A stretch of 64,000 bases of DNA from Cytobacillus oceanisediminis (GCF_022811925.1 NZ_CP065511.1:2721501-2785500); one strand, 5' to 3'; shown: positions 46,203-54,963, counted from the stretch's first letter. Numbers and translations are program-made. Notes: generated by a model not told the origin, from the letters alone.

Positions 46203-46994
46203 ATGAACTCCCCTTCTCAATTGAATCCCGATGAGGCGCGCAAATTAATCCGTGTCCAGGATTGGAATAAACCAACTGCAGGAATGGCTAATGGCTTTAT
46301 TCAAGCCAATCTGGCTATATTGCCAAAGGAGCTGGCCTTTGAATTTCTGCTCTTCTGCCAGCGTAATCCTAAATCCTGTCCAATCATTGATGTGACTGAA
46401 CCAGGTTCACCGGTGCCGATGCTGTCAGCTCCAAATGCTGATATTAGAACCGACCTGCCAAAATACAGGGTATATAAAAACGGAGAGCTCGCTGAGGAGC
46501 TTTCAGACATAACCTCTTATTGGAATGATGATATGGTAGCATTTTTGATCGGTTGCAGTTTTACGTTCGAAGACGCCTTGCTCAAAAATAATATCCCTAT
46601 CCGCCATATTGAGGAAAATCGAAATGTCCCGATGTATAAAACCAATATTGGGTGTGTGGGTGCAGGCCAATTTGAAGGCCCAATGGTAGTGAGTATGCGT
46701 CCGATGACAGAGAAGGAAGCCATTAGAGCTGTACAGGTGACAAGCCGCTTCCCATCTGTCCATGGGGCCCCTGTCCATATTGGAAATCCTGAAGCAATCG
46801 GCATTAACAATATTCAGCGCCCTGATTTTGGCGACCCTGTAACCATTAAGGATGGTGAAGTTCCAGTTTTCTGGGCTTGCGGGGTTACACCTCAGGCAGT
46901 TGCCATGCATGTGAAGCCTGAGATTATGATTACACATGCTCCGGGACATATGTTTATTACTGATTTGAAAAATGAGGAGTTTTCGGTTTTATAG
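46203..46994 (+). CDS. YcsI / DUF1445 putative hydro-lyase, D-glutamate-cyclase-like
   Basis: 263 residues of the DUF1445 family, with [33 protein letters not shown] and FWACGVTPQ motifs. The mammalian DGLUCY protein carries this domain and turns D-glutamate into 5-oxo-D-proline. Bacterial members are annotated as putative hydro-lyases. ATG 46203 follows AAAGGAG; the ATG at 46185 precedes that site and is not used. Last gene of the pxp operon, so a link with 5-oxoproline metabolism is plausible. Confidence 0.85.
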   Translation: MNSPSQLNPDEARKLIRVQDWNKPTAGMANGFIQANLAILPKELAFEFLLFCQRNPKSCPIIDVTEPGSPVPMLSAPNADIRTDLPKYRVYKNGELAEELSDITSYWNDDMVAFLIGCSFTFEDALLKNNIPIRHIEENRNVPMYKTNIGCVGAGQFEGPMVVSMRPMTEKEAIRAVQVTSRFPSVHGAPVHIGNPEAIGINNIQRPDFGDPVTIKDGEVPVFWACGVTPQAVAMHVKPEIMITHAPGHMFITDLKNEEFSVL

Positions 46995-47030
46995 GAAAAA
47001 GGCGTCCAATGGGCGCCTTTTACTTTTTAT
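46995..47030. terminator. bidirectional terminator
   Basis: AAAAAGGCGTCC pairs with GGGCGCCTTTT around AAT, between the pxp operon and the convergent metallophosphatase. Confidence 0.85.
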
Positions 47031-48162
47031 TTTTCAAATAATTCAGGGCATCATTATGATCCTTTTTCATAATCTGTTCAATTAATGGGTCTGCGGGGAT
47101 GACTTCCCTGCTTTTTTTATTGATTGTCCGGTAAACAGGCCTGATAGACGAAAGACTGCTTTTAACTTTCCATTCGCTATCTTGAAAGACAATTTTCAAA
47201 TCAATCAGACCAAGATGATTGCCCCAGTATCCAGCCTGGACAGCAGCTGTTCCGTTAATGGTTCCAGCCTTTAAGTCAATTCCAGGCAGCTTCTGCAGTT
47301 CATCTTTGACAGGAAAAACAGAATGACTGTGCCCGAATAGAATGGCATCTAATCCTTTAACCTTGCTGAGGGCATGGACTGAATTGCCCTTTTTTTCATC
47401 CAGCCCTTTATCGGATTGGAGACCGGTATGGGCAAGAGCCACAATGATATCTGCCCCTTTACTTTTCATAATAGGAATAAAATGCTCGGCGGTTTCCTTT
47501 ATATTTTTCACTTTAAGGTTTCCGCGAAAATACTCTTTATTCCATTCCGCAACAATCGGTGTGATAAAGCCGATGACTCCAACTTTCAGCTTATGCTTCT
47601 CCCCGGCTGTATCTGTCACTTCTTTCTCTATGATGGTGTAGGGATTAAAATAATTCAGATCATCCTCATCGAGCTGATTGCTGTCTTCAACATATATATT
47701 GGCATTGACATAAGGAAAGTTAGCTCCCCTGAGGCTTTCTTCCATAAAATCAATTCCATAATTAAATTCATGATTTCCCACCGTCGCAGCATCATAAAGC
47801 AAAGTATTCATTGCTTTAAAAACAGGATGGACATTAGCCATGTCAAGCGGATGGCTTCTATAGGCATACTCGTCGAGTCCATTGCCTTCAAGTATGTCCC
47901 CATTATCAAATAGAAGGGAGTTAGGAGACTCATTTCTTGCCTGTTTAATCAAGCTGGCCGTTCTTGAAAGCCCAAACTCCACTGTTTTTTTGCGGTCTTC
48001 GTAATCATAACCAATCATGTTTCCATGCAAATCAGTGGTTTCCATCAGGCGCAGATGGATGGTTGGCGGTCCGGATACTTCAGCTTCCGTCTGGTTCCAG
48101 ACAATCAGCAGGGCTATGAATAATAACAGCGTGATTAAGTATTTTTTCATTCCCTTTTTCAT
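47020..48162 (-). CDS. CpdB/5'-nucleotidase-type metallophosphatase lacking C-terminal domain
   Basis: 380 residues. An N-terminal hydrophobic segment (7-26) directs it outside. The calcineurin-like domain is complete: TTDLHGN, DNGDILEG, GNHEFNYGIDF, and GHSHSVFP for two metals. Family enzymes such as YfkN and CpdB hydrolyse 2',3'-cyclic nucleotides and 5'-nucleotides, but carry a further 5'-nucleotidase C-terminal domain that gives substrate specificity. That domain is absent here; the stop follows NDALNYLKNKK with a terminator. No frameshift remnant is seen downstream. Confidence 0.85.
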   Translation of the reverse strand: MKKGMKKYLITLLLFIALLIVWNQTEAEVSGPPTIHLRLMETTDLHGNMIGYDYEDRKKTVEFGLSRTASLIKQARNESPNSLLFDNGDILEGNGLDEYAYRSHPLDMANVHPVFKAMNTLLYDAATVGNHEFNYGIDFMEESLRGANFPYVNANIYVEDSNQLDEDDLNYFNPYTIIEKEVTDTAGEKHKLKVGVIGFITPIVAEWNKEYFRGNLKVKNIKETAEHFIPIMKSKGADIIVALAHTGLQSDKGLDEKKGNSVHALSKVKGLDAILFGHSHSVFPVKDELQKLPGIDLKAGTINGTAAVQAGYWGNHLGLIDLKIVFQDSEWKVKSSLSSIRPVYRTINKKSREVIPADPLIEQIMKKDHNDALNYLKNKK

Positions 48163-48269
48163 TCCATCTCCCCCAGATGATCAAAGATTAGTTTTCTTAT
48201 TTTCTCTAGATGCGTGAAAATTAATCAGAGTTTGGGGACTTAAGAAAAAAGAATAAAAAAAGGAAAATT

Positions 48270-48335
48270 TTGAAATTTTTTATCCTTTTATTTATCGTCG
48301 GATTAATAATTACAGTGTATTTGTATATTAATTAA
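48270..48335 (+). CDS. possible 21-residue hydrophobic peptide
   Basis: TTG at 48270 opens MKFFILLFIVGLIITVYLYI-N after AAAGGAAAA. It would be a single membrane helix. It is short and overlaps the end of the convergent SDR gene by 4 bases. Could be chance in AT-rich DNA. Confidence 0.25.
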   Translation: MKFFILLFIVGLIITVYLYIN

Positions 48336-49177
48336 TCTTTGTAGAGAGTTTTTAATATGATTTTCTCCCAGCTTTTCCAGTTCAGAAGATTTTTCGAGCG
48401 TATTCTTGTGCGTACACCCTTTCCTACTGGGTACCTGAGTGCAGGTTCTTTTTCCCTGAGAATGCTCACTGCTTTTTTCGCAACGATTAGTGGATCTTCA
48501 TAATAGGGCTCGCCTTGTTCAAGGTAATTTTGAATTTTTGTCATATATGGATAATAAGGTGAGTCTTTTTTCAGTGATGGTTCCGCTATCTTCTTCCCTG
48601 TTGTCCAGATGCCAGTCCTGAAAGATCCTGGCTCAATCAGCACAACATTTACGCCAAACGGTTTCATTTCAAGTCTAAGTGATTCACTCCACCCTTCTAC
48701 AGCAAATTTCGATGCGGCATATGGCGATATGCCTGGAAACCCGATTCTTCCGCTGATGGAACTCACATTTAAAATAGTTCCTGTTCTTTGTTTGCGCATA
48801 AATGGCAAAACCGCCTGTGTAACTGCAAACGTCCCAAAAACATTTGTCTCAAATTGATTTCTATACTCCTCCAGCGGTATTTCTTCCGCAAATCCTGCCC
48901 CTGCATAGCCGGCATTATTGATTAAAACATCAATCGAAGGCAATCGAAGGAGCAGGTTTTTAAAGCTTTCAATGGATGAGGATGAGGTGACATCCAATTC
49001 GTGAATGGATATCTGTTCATGAACTCCCTCTTGTCTAGCTTTCTCCATTAACATTTTGCTTTTAGCCGTGTTTCTCATTGTTGCAATAACTTGAAAATCA
49101 TTCTTTGCCAGCTCAATGGCCATCAAGGTTCCAAATCCGCTGGAACAGCCGGTAATGGCAGCATATTTCCTATCCAA
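48332..49177 (-). CDS. short-chain dehydrogenase/reductase
   Basis: 281 residues: TGCSSGFG (NAD(P)-binding), NNAGYAG, Ser in VSSISG and YxxxK catalytic pair in YAASKFA. The C-terminal extension (FRTGIWTTGKKI and following) is as in classical SDRs acting on lipids or steroids. Substrate unknown. Start is TTG 49177 after AAAGGATGATG; no ATG near. Monocistronic. Confidence 0.85.
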   Translation of the reverse strand: MDRKYAAITGCSSGFGTLMAIELAKNDFQVIATMRNTAKSKMLMEKARQEGVHEQISIHELDVTSSSSIESFKNLLLRLPSIDVLINNAGYAGAGFAEEIPLEEYRNQFETNVFGTFAVTQAVLPFMRKQRTGTILNVSSISGRIGFPGISPYAASKFAVEGWSESLRLEMKPFGVNVVLIEPGSFRTGIWTTGKKIAEPSLKKDSPYYPYMTKIQNYLEQGEPYYEDPLIVAKKAVSILREKEPALRYPVGKGVRTRIRSKNLLNWKSWEKIILKTLYKD

Positions 49178-49293
49178 CTATCATCATCCTTTCTACGTAA
49201 TGAATTTTTCCATTTCGATTGTAAATAGATATATAATTAAATGAAAAAGTATTATAAAATAGTAAATATATTGATAATAAGAGGATGAACAAG

Positions 49294-49599
49294 GTGGCAC
49301 ACATATTTTTCAGCATTTTCCTGCTTGTATCCGGTTTGTCTTCATCTGTGCAGCAAAGCCAGGAGCCGATTGATTTCAATGTGCATCTGCAGGGTCATGC
49401 CATTGTTATTGATTCACCTGCCCTAAAAAGCCCTGCATTGAGCAGCACATTAGCAGCTGCAGTAAAATTAACGGCGAAGCTGACCTATTATAAAGTATAC
49501 CGGACCCATTTTCAGGCGCTAAATTCCCGTGCAATTCACAGAAGTAATGAATACATGATTCCCTATATGTTCCAGAGTAATTATCTCCGCATTTCATGA
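49294..49599 (+). CDS. secreted small protein, unknown
   Basis: About 101 residues with a signal peptide (AHIFFSIFLLVSGLSSSVQ). I prefer GTG 49294, placed 9-10 bases after GAGG; the ATG at 49285 abuts that site. The mature part has no cysteine and a short repeated Ser/Pro-rich motif (DSPALKSPALSS). No family recognised. Confidence 0.55.
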   Translation: MAHIFFSIFLLVSGLSSSVQQSQEPIDFNVHLQGHAIVIDSPALKSPALSSTLAAAVKLTAKLTYYKVYRTHFQALNSRAIHRSNEYMIPYMFQSNYLRIS

Positions 49600-49631
49600 A
49601 ATTTTAAAGAAACTTAAAAAAGTGTGGGGGA

Positions 49632-50651
49632 ATGAAATTGGAAACGATTAAATCAATTTTAAATAATAACGGCATAAAACGATTCATTATTTTTGGAATT
49701 ATTGTCCTGGCTCTTTACCTGCTGAGGAGCATGATTAATTTAATTCTGATTACATTTATATTTTCATTTTTGATGGATAGGCTTGTGAAACTTGTCCTAT
49801 CGAGATTTAAACTGAATAGGAAACTGACGGTCATAACCCTTTATATGGGAATTATCGGCCTGCTTTCTATAGGGATTATCAAGTATCTCCCTTTAATTGT
49901 ATCTGAAATATCACAGCTGTTTAAACAGGTTGAAAGCTTTTACACCCAAAAACATGACAATATAGTAATTACATATATTGTTCAAATGCTCGAAACAAAT
50001 GAAATTACTAAATATCTTGAACAGGGCTTTGCGTTCCTGCTTCAATATTTTTCCGATATTAGTCATATTGCCATCCAGGTATTGCTGTCTCTAATACTTA
50101 GTTTGTTTTTCCTGCTTGAGAAACCGAAACTTATCGAATTCACCTTGAAATTTAAACACAGCAAAATCGCTGACTTTTATAATGAAATCGAGTATTTCGG
50201 AAGTAAATTTGTGCAAACATTCGGAAAGGTAATCGAGGCGCAGTTTGTTATTGCCACAGTCAATTGCATCCTGACAACACTTGCACTATGGATCATGGAC
50301 TTTCCTCAGCTAATGGGATTGTCAATTCTTATTTTCCTGCTGGGATTAATCCCAGTAGCAGGTGTCATTATTTCGCTTGTCCCGCTATGTACAATCGCCT
50401 ATTCTCTCGGCGGATTCATCCAAGTATTTTATATAGTACTTGTCATTATGGTTATCCACGCCATTGAAGCGTATATTTTAAATCCGAAGCTTATGTCTTC
50501 CAAAACGGATTTGCCTGTCTTTTATACCTTTATTGTCCTGATTTTCTCTGAACATTTCTTCGGAGTATGGGGATTAATCGTCGGTATACCAGTGTTTGTA
50601 TTTATGCTGGATGTTCTTGAAGTCAAGAGCAATCCGCCGAAAATACAGTAA
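49632..50651 (+). CDS. AI-2E family (PerM/TqsA-like) membrane protein
   Basis: 339 residues with seven to eight helices. The signature LSLILSLFFLLEKP and the C-terminal GLIPVAGVIISLVP and FGVWGLIVGIPVFVF are of the AI-2E transporter family. Members move diverse solutes (autoinducer-2, Na+/H+ exchange); the name does not prove autoinducer transport. Start ATG 49632 with GTGGGGGAATGAA upstream. Confidence 0.85.
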   Translation: MKLETIKSILNNNGIKRFIIFGIIVLALYLLRSMINLILITFIFSFLMDRLVKLVLSRFKLNRKLTVITLYMGIIGLLSIGIIKYLPLIVSEISQLFKQVESFYTQKHDNIVITYIVQMLETNEITKYLEQGFAFLLQYFSDISHIAIQVLLSLILSLFFLLEKPKLIEFTLKFKHSKIADFYNEIEYFGSKFVQTFGKVIEAQFVIATVNCILTTLALWIMDFPQLMGLSILIFLLGLIPVAGVIISLVPLCTIAYSLGGFIQVFYIVLVIMVIHAIEAYILNPKLMSSKTDLPVFYTFIVLIFSEHFFGVWGLIVGIPVFVFMLDVLEVKSNPPKIQ

Positions 50652-50654
50652 TTT

Positions 50655-50686
50655 AAAAACACACAGTCCCGCTGTGTGTTTTTTCA
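50655..50686. terminator. terminator between convergent genes
   Basis: AAACACACAG pairs with CTGTGTGTTT, then TTTT. Confidence 0.85.
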
Positions 50687-51094
50687 TCTTTTCAGAAATC
50701 TCCTTTTATTATCGGGCTGCTTCAGCCAATGCCTGAGCCCTTTTCCTGCGTGTGGTTCATCATTATATCTGGGTATGACGTGCAGATGGCTGTGAAGAAT
50801 GGATTGATTTGAAGCTTCCCCCACATTCCAGCCAAGAGTATATCCATCTGGTGCATACTTTTTATCTAAATAATCTTTAGCTTTTTGCAGAAGTTCATAT
50901 GTATCTTTCCACTCTTCCGCCGTTAGGTGAAAGGCATCGGAATGATGCGCTTTTGGCACTATGACCCCGCAGCCCTCCAATACATCCTGTTCTTTATCGT
51001 GCTGAAGAAAATAACAAGTGCTGTTTTCAAAAATGATATTTTGGAGAAGGTCCTTGTGCGGACTGCAAAAAGGACAATGATCCTGATACGGCAT
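50684..51094 (-). CDS. HIT-family protein
   Basis: 136 residues with the histidine triad HSHLHVIPR near residue 101 and an N-terminal CPFC motif. HIT proteins hydrolyse or transfer nucleotidyl groups (Ap4A-type, AMP-amino acid). It starts at the base after the upstream kinase-like gene ends, so the two are transcribed and probably translated together. Partner and substrate unknown. Confidence 0.85.
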   Translation of the reverse strand: MPYQDHCPFCSPHKDLLQNIIFENSTCYFLQHDKEQDVLEGCGVIVPKAHHSDAFHLTAEEWKDTYELLQKAKDYLDKKYAPDGYTLGWNVGEASNQSILHSHLHVIPRYNDEPHAGKGLRHWLKQPDNKRRFLKR

Positions 51095-51943
51095 TTAATT
51101 ATTTCCTTTCTTTGCGGGGTGATTGATCAGCAAATTCTCCAAAGCGGCTTTATGTGAATGCTCATCATATGCAGAGTTATTGATTACAGCCTTTCGGATA
51201 GACAGCTCCTTCAAGATTTCCTCTTCAGCCTGTCTCCTTGCTTTAAGAACCTTTAAAGTGCCTTCTGCCCCGCTTAAATGATTTTTCTTTCCATATCCTT
51301 GATTGGTATAATAATTGATAAAACCTTCAGACCAGGATTGAGGCCGTTCTTTTAACGCTTTCTTGAACGAAAAGTCAAGGTTATCCTGACTGATATAAAT
51401 TAAAATCGGATTCAGCTTTTTCACCGAATTTTCCAATGCTAATACATAATTCCGAACCTTTGTAGGTGGAGCTCCATATTTAATCATTCCAACTGTAACA
51501 GGATTCTGTATAAAACAGCATTCAAAAATATGTACTTTTTTGCCGCTGGCAGCTCGATTGGAAAATCGTTCCCAATTTTTGATTATAAGTTTCATATTTT
51601 GATCCAAAGGAAGCTCATAGATATCATTTTTAAATACTTTTTCATAAAATGTGTCTGGAATATCAGGTCCAAGCTTTTTATACGGCAATAAATAGCCATT
51701 ATTTTCCAGATAGCTTTTTTCGATAATTTGGTCTCTAAATGAACTGTATTCTCCCAGCAAACGATGCCACTCGTCATTCTCAAAAAAGGAGACGCTCTCA
51801 TAATCTGCCGGGTGATCCAGATCACCTTCGCAGAATAGCTCTGACTCGATACCCTTTTGCATCAAAACTTCATGAACCAATCTTGCAGTAGTGGATTTTC
51901 CTGAACCAGGAAGACCCTCGATTAAAATTAGTTTTGAATCCAT
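51095..51943 (-). CDS. P-loop NTPase / kinase-like protein
   Basis: 282 residues starting MDSKLILIEGLPGSGKSTTA with the Walker A loop near residue 9-17; a later ILIYIS and HIFECCF segment would be Walker B-like strands. Architecture resembles small-molecule kinases or zeta-toxin-like folds rather than GTPases. No family is named with confidence. It is followed at once by the HIT protein. GGTGATTCA precedes the ATG. Confidence 0.7.
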   Translation of the reverse strand: MDSKLILIEGLPGSGKSTTARLVHEVLMQKGIESELFCEGDLDHPADYESVSFFENDEWHRLLGEYSSFRDQIIEKSYLENNGYLLPYKKLGPDIPDTFYEKVFKNDIYELPLDQNMKLIIKNWERFSNRAASGKKVHIFECCFIQNPVTVGMIKYGAPPTKVRNYVLALENSVKKLNPILIYISQDNLDFSFKKALKERPQSWSEGFINYYTNQGYGKKNHLSGAEGTLKVLKARRQAEEEILKELSIRKAVINNSAYDEHSHKAALENLLINHPAKKGNN

Positions 51944-51989
51944 TGAATCACCTTCACAATATTTAGAATTTCCATTCTATTGTAATGTA

Positions 51990-52025
51990 TAAAAAGAAAA
52001 ACAAACAGCATTATAACTGTTTGTA
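51990..52025 (-). terminator. terminator of the DUF302 gene
   Basis: Minus-strand CAAACAG pairs with CTGTTTG over 8 bases and is followed by TTTTTCTTTTT. Confidence 0.75.
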
Positions 52026-52060
52026 GTTCGGATGAGGTTTATTTTATTGCCGGAAAAGTA

Positions 52061-52447
52061 TTAAACAGATTTTTCCAGACAGGCAATTATGCGCTTCTCT
52101 ATATCTGTTGCCATTTCTTTTAGATTCTGGTTATCAATCATGCTTATTAACGCGCTTGGCCTTGGCAGCCCTATCTTCGTTTTGCCGCCTTCTTTATATA
52201 CCACGATTTTACAGGGGAGAAAATATCCAACTATTTTATCTTCTTTCAATACTCGCTCCGCCTCCTGCGGATTACAGACTTCAAGCACCTTAAATTCCTC
52301 TTCCAGATGAAACCCCTTTTCTTCAAGTTTTTCTTTAATATCAAAAGTCCAAAGCACACCAAACTTTTCATCTTCTAAATGTGTTTCCAATGCGGTAATT
52401 GCTTCTTCAATGGATTTCTCCGTTTCAATAGTGTAAGCAAAATTCAT
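52061..52447 (-). CDS. DUF302 protein
   Basis: 128 residues: MNFAYTIETEKSIEEAITAL at the start and the central KVLEVCNPQEAERVL and YFLPCKIVVY motifs with two conserved Cys. DUF302 is an alpha/beta fold that may bind heme or metal in some bacteria; function unknown. ATG 52447 after AAAGAGGTGACTGCC; a GTG nine bases earlier belongs to the ribosome site. Confidence 0.85.
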   Translation of the reverse strand: MNFAYTIETEKSIEEAITALETHLEDEKFGVLWTFDIKEKLEEKGFHLEEEFKVLEVCNPQEAERVLKEDKIVGYFLPCKIVVYKEGGKTKIGLPRPSALISMIDNQNLKEMATDIEKRIIACLEKSV

Positions 52448-52609
52448 GGCAGTCACCTCTTTTTATTTCCTTCTTAATATGAACAGACTGCTGCTTTTTT
52501 ACTATGGAATATTTTTTTGGAGAACTGCCTTGAGATATTTATAGCGACCATTTTAAGGTGAGCCGCTGAGTTTTCGTCGCCATGATCATATAAAAGCCTG
52601 CACTCAAAA

Positions 52610-53680
52610 TTAACTGCGGTGTTTGTTAATTTCCTTTATCAAAACAGTTAGTGCATCGCTCATTGGGGAGGCTTGCATGTTATTAATGATTTGCCCTCTT
52701 CTTTTTTCGAGTTTATCCAGGGATTCAAGCAGGCTGTCTTTTGTTAAGTTCTCTTCATCCAATGTAAGGGAGAATCCTTTTTTTAAGAAAGATTCAGCGT
52801 TTAGTATTTGGTCTCCCCTGCTTTGTTTTTTGGTTAGAGGGATGATGAGCATTGGGATTTTTAAAGCCAGGAATTCAAAAATGGCATTGGATCCTCCCCT
52901 GGTGACGACTGTATCTGTAGCAGCGAGGATATCAGCAAGCTCATTGCTAATGTATTCGAATTGTCTGTAGCCTTTACTATTTATTAAACTCTCATCCTTC
53001 TGCCCTTTGCCGCATAGATGAACAATTTGGTATCTAGAAGTCAGCTCCGGAAGGGCTTCCCTGATAGTTTCATTAATTTTCTTAGCCCCCAGACTGCCTC
53101 CCATTACAGTCATAATTGGTCTTTCATCCGTAAATCCAAGAAACTCCCTTCCTCTCTCCTTATCACCTGAGAAGATTTCCCTTCTGATCGGAGATCCTAT
53201 GGCCGTCGTCTTTCGTGCAGGAAAATGTGCTGCAGCTTCATCGAATGAAGTAAAAATCCTGTCTGCAAACCGCTGAGAAATTTTGTTTGCAAGTCCTGGA
53301 GTCAGATCACTTTCATGGATATAAATTGGTATTTTTAATGAGCTTGCCGCAATAATAACAGGCACCGATACAAATCCGCCTTTTGAAAATACAAGCTTTG
53401 GCTTCAGCCTTTTGAGCAGCTTTCGAGCTTCTATAATCCCTCTTAACACACGAAATAGATCTTTTGCATTTTCTTTATCCATGTAGCGGCGGAGTTTTCC
53501 GCTGCTAATTCCGTAATAAGGTATGTTAATCTCAGAAATCAATTCTTTTTCGATTCCTTTTATCGAACCGATATAGCGAATATCCCATTCTTCTTGGGAA
53601 AGTTCATTTATTATGGCGATATTCGGAGTCACATGCCCGGCAGAGCCGCCCCCTGTAAAAACAATCGTATTTTTCTTCAT
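52610..53680 (-). CDS. MurG-family glycosyltransferase (second copy type)
   Basis: 356 residues with GT-B fold signatures of MurG: TGGGSAGHVTPNIAII at the N-terminus, FSKGGFVSVPVIIAA, GGSLGAKKIN and VTRGGSNAIFEFLA. MurG adds GlcNAc to lipid I at the membrane. Here the gene is alone, not among mra/fts/mur genes, so a housekeeping copy is expected elsewhere and this may act on another lipid or as a backup. ATG 53680, with AGGCAGG and no strong ribosome site visible. Confidence 0.85.
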   Translation of the reverse strand: MKKNTIVFTGGGSAGHVTPNIAIINELSQEEWDIRYIGSIKGIEKELISEINIPYYGISSGKLRRYMDKENAKDLFRVLRGIIEARKLLKRLKPKLVFSKGGFVSVPVIIAASSLKIPIYIHESDLTPGLANKISQRFADRIFTSFDEAAAHFPARKTTAIGSPIRREIFSGDKERGREFLGFTDERPIMTVMGGSLGAKKINETIREALPELTSRYQIVHLCGKGQKDESLINSKGYRQFEYISNELADILAATDTVVTRGGSNAIFEFLALKIPMLIIPLTKKQSRGDQILNAESFLKKGFSLTLDEENLTKDSLLESLDKLEKRRGQIINNMQASPMSDALTVLIKEINKHRS

Positions 53681-53719
53681 GTCCTACCTGCCTATCCAAT
53701 TTTTAATTCCATTATATAT

Positions 53720-54034
53720 CTAAGATACAAGTTTAAGCCCGATTGCTGCACTTAATACCATTGAAATAAAAAATATCCGTTTGGCATCTTTGGGCTCTCC
53801 GTACAAAATCATGCCTAGAATGGCTCCTCCAGCTGCACCAATTCCGGTCCAGACCGCATAAGCTGTACCCATCGGCAGTTCTTTCATGGCTAGCGCAAGG
53901 AACAAGAAGCTGGCGCCAAAACCGCCAACCAGCAGGAATAATGATTGCCAATTCCGTTTTTTGTGCCAGCTGTTAATCATGGTGACACCTGTCATTTCAA
54001 AAAGTCCAGCAAGAATTAGAAACACCCAGCTCAT
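53720..54034 (-). CDS. ykkD: SMR guanidinium exporter subunit (YkkD-like)
   Basis: 104 residues, four helices, starting [20 protein letters not shown] with the essential Glu near residue 13. The [11 protein letters not shown] motif is of the Gdx/SugE branch. With YkkC it forms a heterodimeric small multidrug-resistance pump that exports guanidinium. Overlaps ykkC by 4 bases. Controlled by the riboswitch upstream. Confidence 0.9.
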   Translation of the reverse strand: MSWVFLILAGLFEMTGVTMINSWHKKRNWQSLFLLVGGFGASFLFLALAMKELPMGTAYAVWTGIGAAGGAILGMILYGEPKDAKRIFFISMVLSAAIGLKLVS

Positions 54035-54363
54035 GAACTTTCAGCTCCTTTATCTTCATTTGTCACTAGCTTTAAACCCAGAACACCTAATAACAAAATA
54101 AGAACAAGAATTATTTTGGATAATTTCAAAGGCTCTCCGAAAAATATAATTTCAGATAAAACTGTACCAGCAGTGCCTAAGCCCACAAAGACAGCATAAA
54201 CAGTTCCCACAGGCAGGACTTTGCCAGCCATTATCATCAAATAAAAACTGACTGCTATGCATAGGATGGTCCCTGTCCATGATAATGGATCATCCGCATG
54301 CTTCAAACCAATCACCCAAAACACTTCAAAAAATGCGGCTATAAATACCTTCAGCCACTGCAT
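54031..54363 (-). CDS. ykkC: SMR guanidinium exporter subunit (YkkC-like)
   Basis: 110 residues, four helices: [20 protein letters not shown] with the essential Glu near 13 and [20 protein letters not shown]. Very similar to B. subtilis YkkC. AAAGGGGCTGATTTC precedes the ATG. First gene after a guanidine-I riboswitch. Confidence 0.93.
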   Translation of the reverse strand: MQWLKVFIAAFFEVFWVIGLKHADDPLSWTGTILCIAVSFYLMIMAGKVLPVGTVYAVFVGLGTAGTVLSEIIFFGEPLKLSKIILVLILLLGVLGLKLVTNEDKGAESS

Positions 54364-54402
54364 GAAATCAGCCCCTTTTAAACGAATAGTATTCCCGGAA
54401 AA

Positions 54403-54580
54403 AAGAAAAAAGCCCGGAAGATATCTGATGAACAGTATCTCCCAGGCTTTTATCCTTCCGTGGCATAGCTTTAATAGCTATGAGTTTTCTCTCGGACCAG
54501 GCCAGCAGCTGCTGCGGAACCCTAGAAAACCTTTTTATTAGATTTACTGGCATTATAACAAAATAAAAATAGATTTTCCA
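54403..54580 (-). ncRNA. guanidine-I (ykkC) riboswitch, terminator and promoter
   Basis: On the minus strand the aptamer reads CTAGGGTTCCG (about 54525) ... TGGTCCGAGAGAAAAC ... CACGGAAGGATAAAAGCC (about 54441), the defining guanidine-I consensus. AAAGCCTGGGAGATA then pairs with TATCTTCCGGGCTTT before a T-run (54403-54450). Upstream are -10 TATAAT (54557-54552) and -35 TGGAAA (54580-54575) at 17-base spacing. Guanidine binding should allow read-through into ykkC-ykkD. Confidence 0.95.
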
Positions 54581-54598
54581 TAATAATTAATGGAAATA

Positions 54599-54877
54599 TC
54601 AAGACACATGATTAGCAAGGACATATTCTTTTTCCCAATTCCGGCTGTCTGATATTTCAGCTGATAAAGAATGCAATGAGCACATGGATGCAATATGACT
54701 GATTGATGGCGGATAGGGGCTTCTCCTAATATGACCTATTATACAGCTCAAAGCCATCTCATAGTCGAATTCCCGGCAATATTCAAAATAATAATGAACG
54801 ATATCGTTTTTGATCCGAAAATTGGGATATATTCTTTCAATAAGAACAAAAAGCTTCAGCATCTCTGTTTTGTTCAT
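54599..54877 (-). CDS. replicative helicase inhibitor/loader-like small protein (G39P-type)
   Basis: 92 residues. The pattern MNKTEMLKLFVLIERIYPNF, then an HYYFEYCREFDYEMAL helix and RRSPYPPSISHIA resembles the N-terminal fold of phage G39P, which blocks DnaB-type helicases. Bacillus chromosomes carry isolated homologues of unknown role. The ATG has AAAGGATTGG upstream. No prophage genes are nearby. Confidence 0.55.
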   Translation of the reverse strand: MNKTEMLKLFVLIERIYPNFRIKNDIVHYYFEYCREFDYEMALSCIIGHIRRSPYPPSISHIASMCSLHSLSAEISDSRNWEKEYVLANHVS

Positions 54878-54929
54878 TTTACCAATCCTTTATTATTATG
54901 TTAATTCAATTATTGCCTGTTTTACTAAA

Positions 54930-54963
54930 ACAAAACCCCTGCATCTCCACAGGGGTTTCGCTT
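54930..54963 (-). terminator. terminator of exoA
   Basis: AAACCCCTG pairs with CAGGGGTTT over an 8-base loop. Confidence 0.85.

Noticed and set aside
46503..46949. 148-codon minus-strand frame antisense to ycsI
   Set aside because: The plus-strand protein has DUF1445 motifs and operon context.
54599..54877. Prophage remnant around the G39P-like gene
   Set aside because: No integrase, structural or lysis genes are near; neighbours are core genes.
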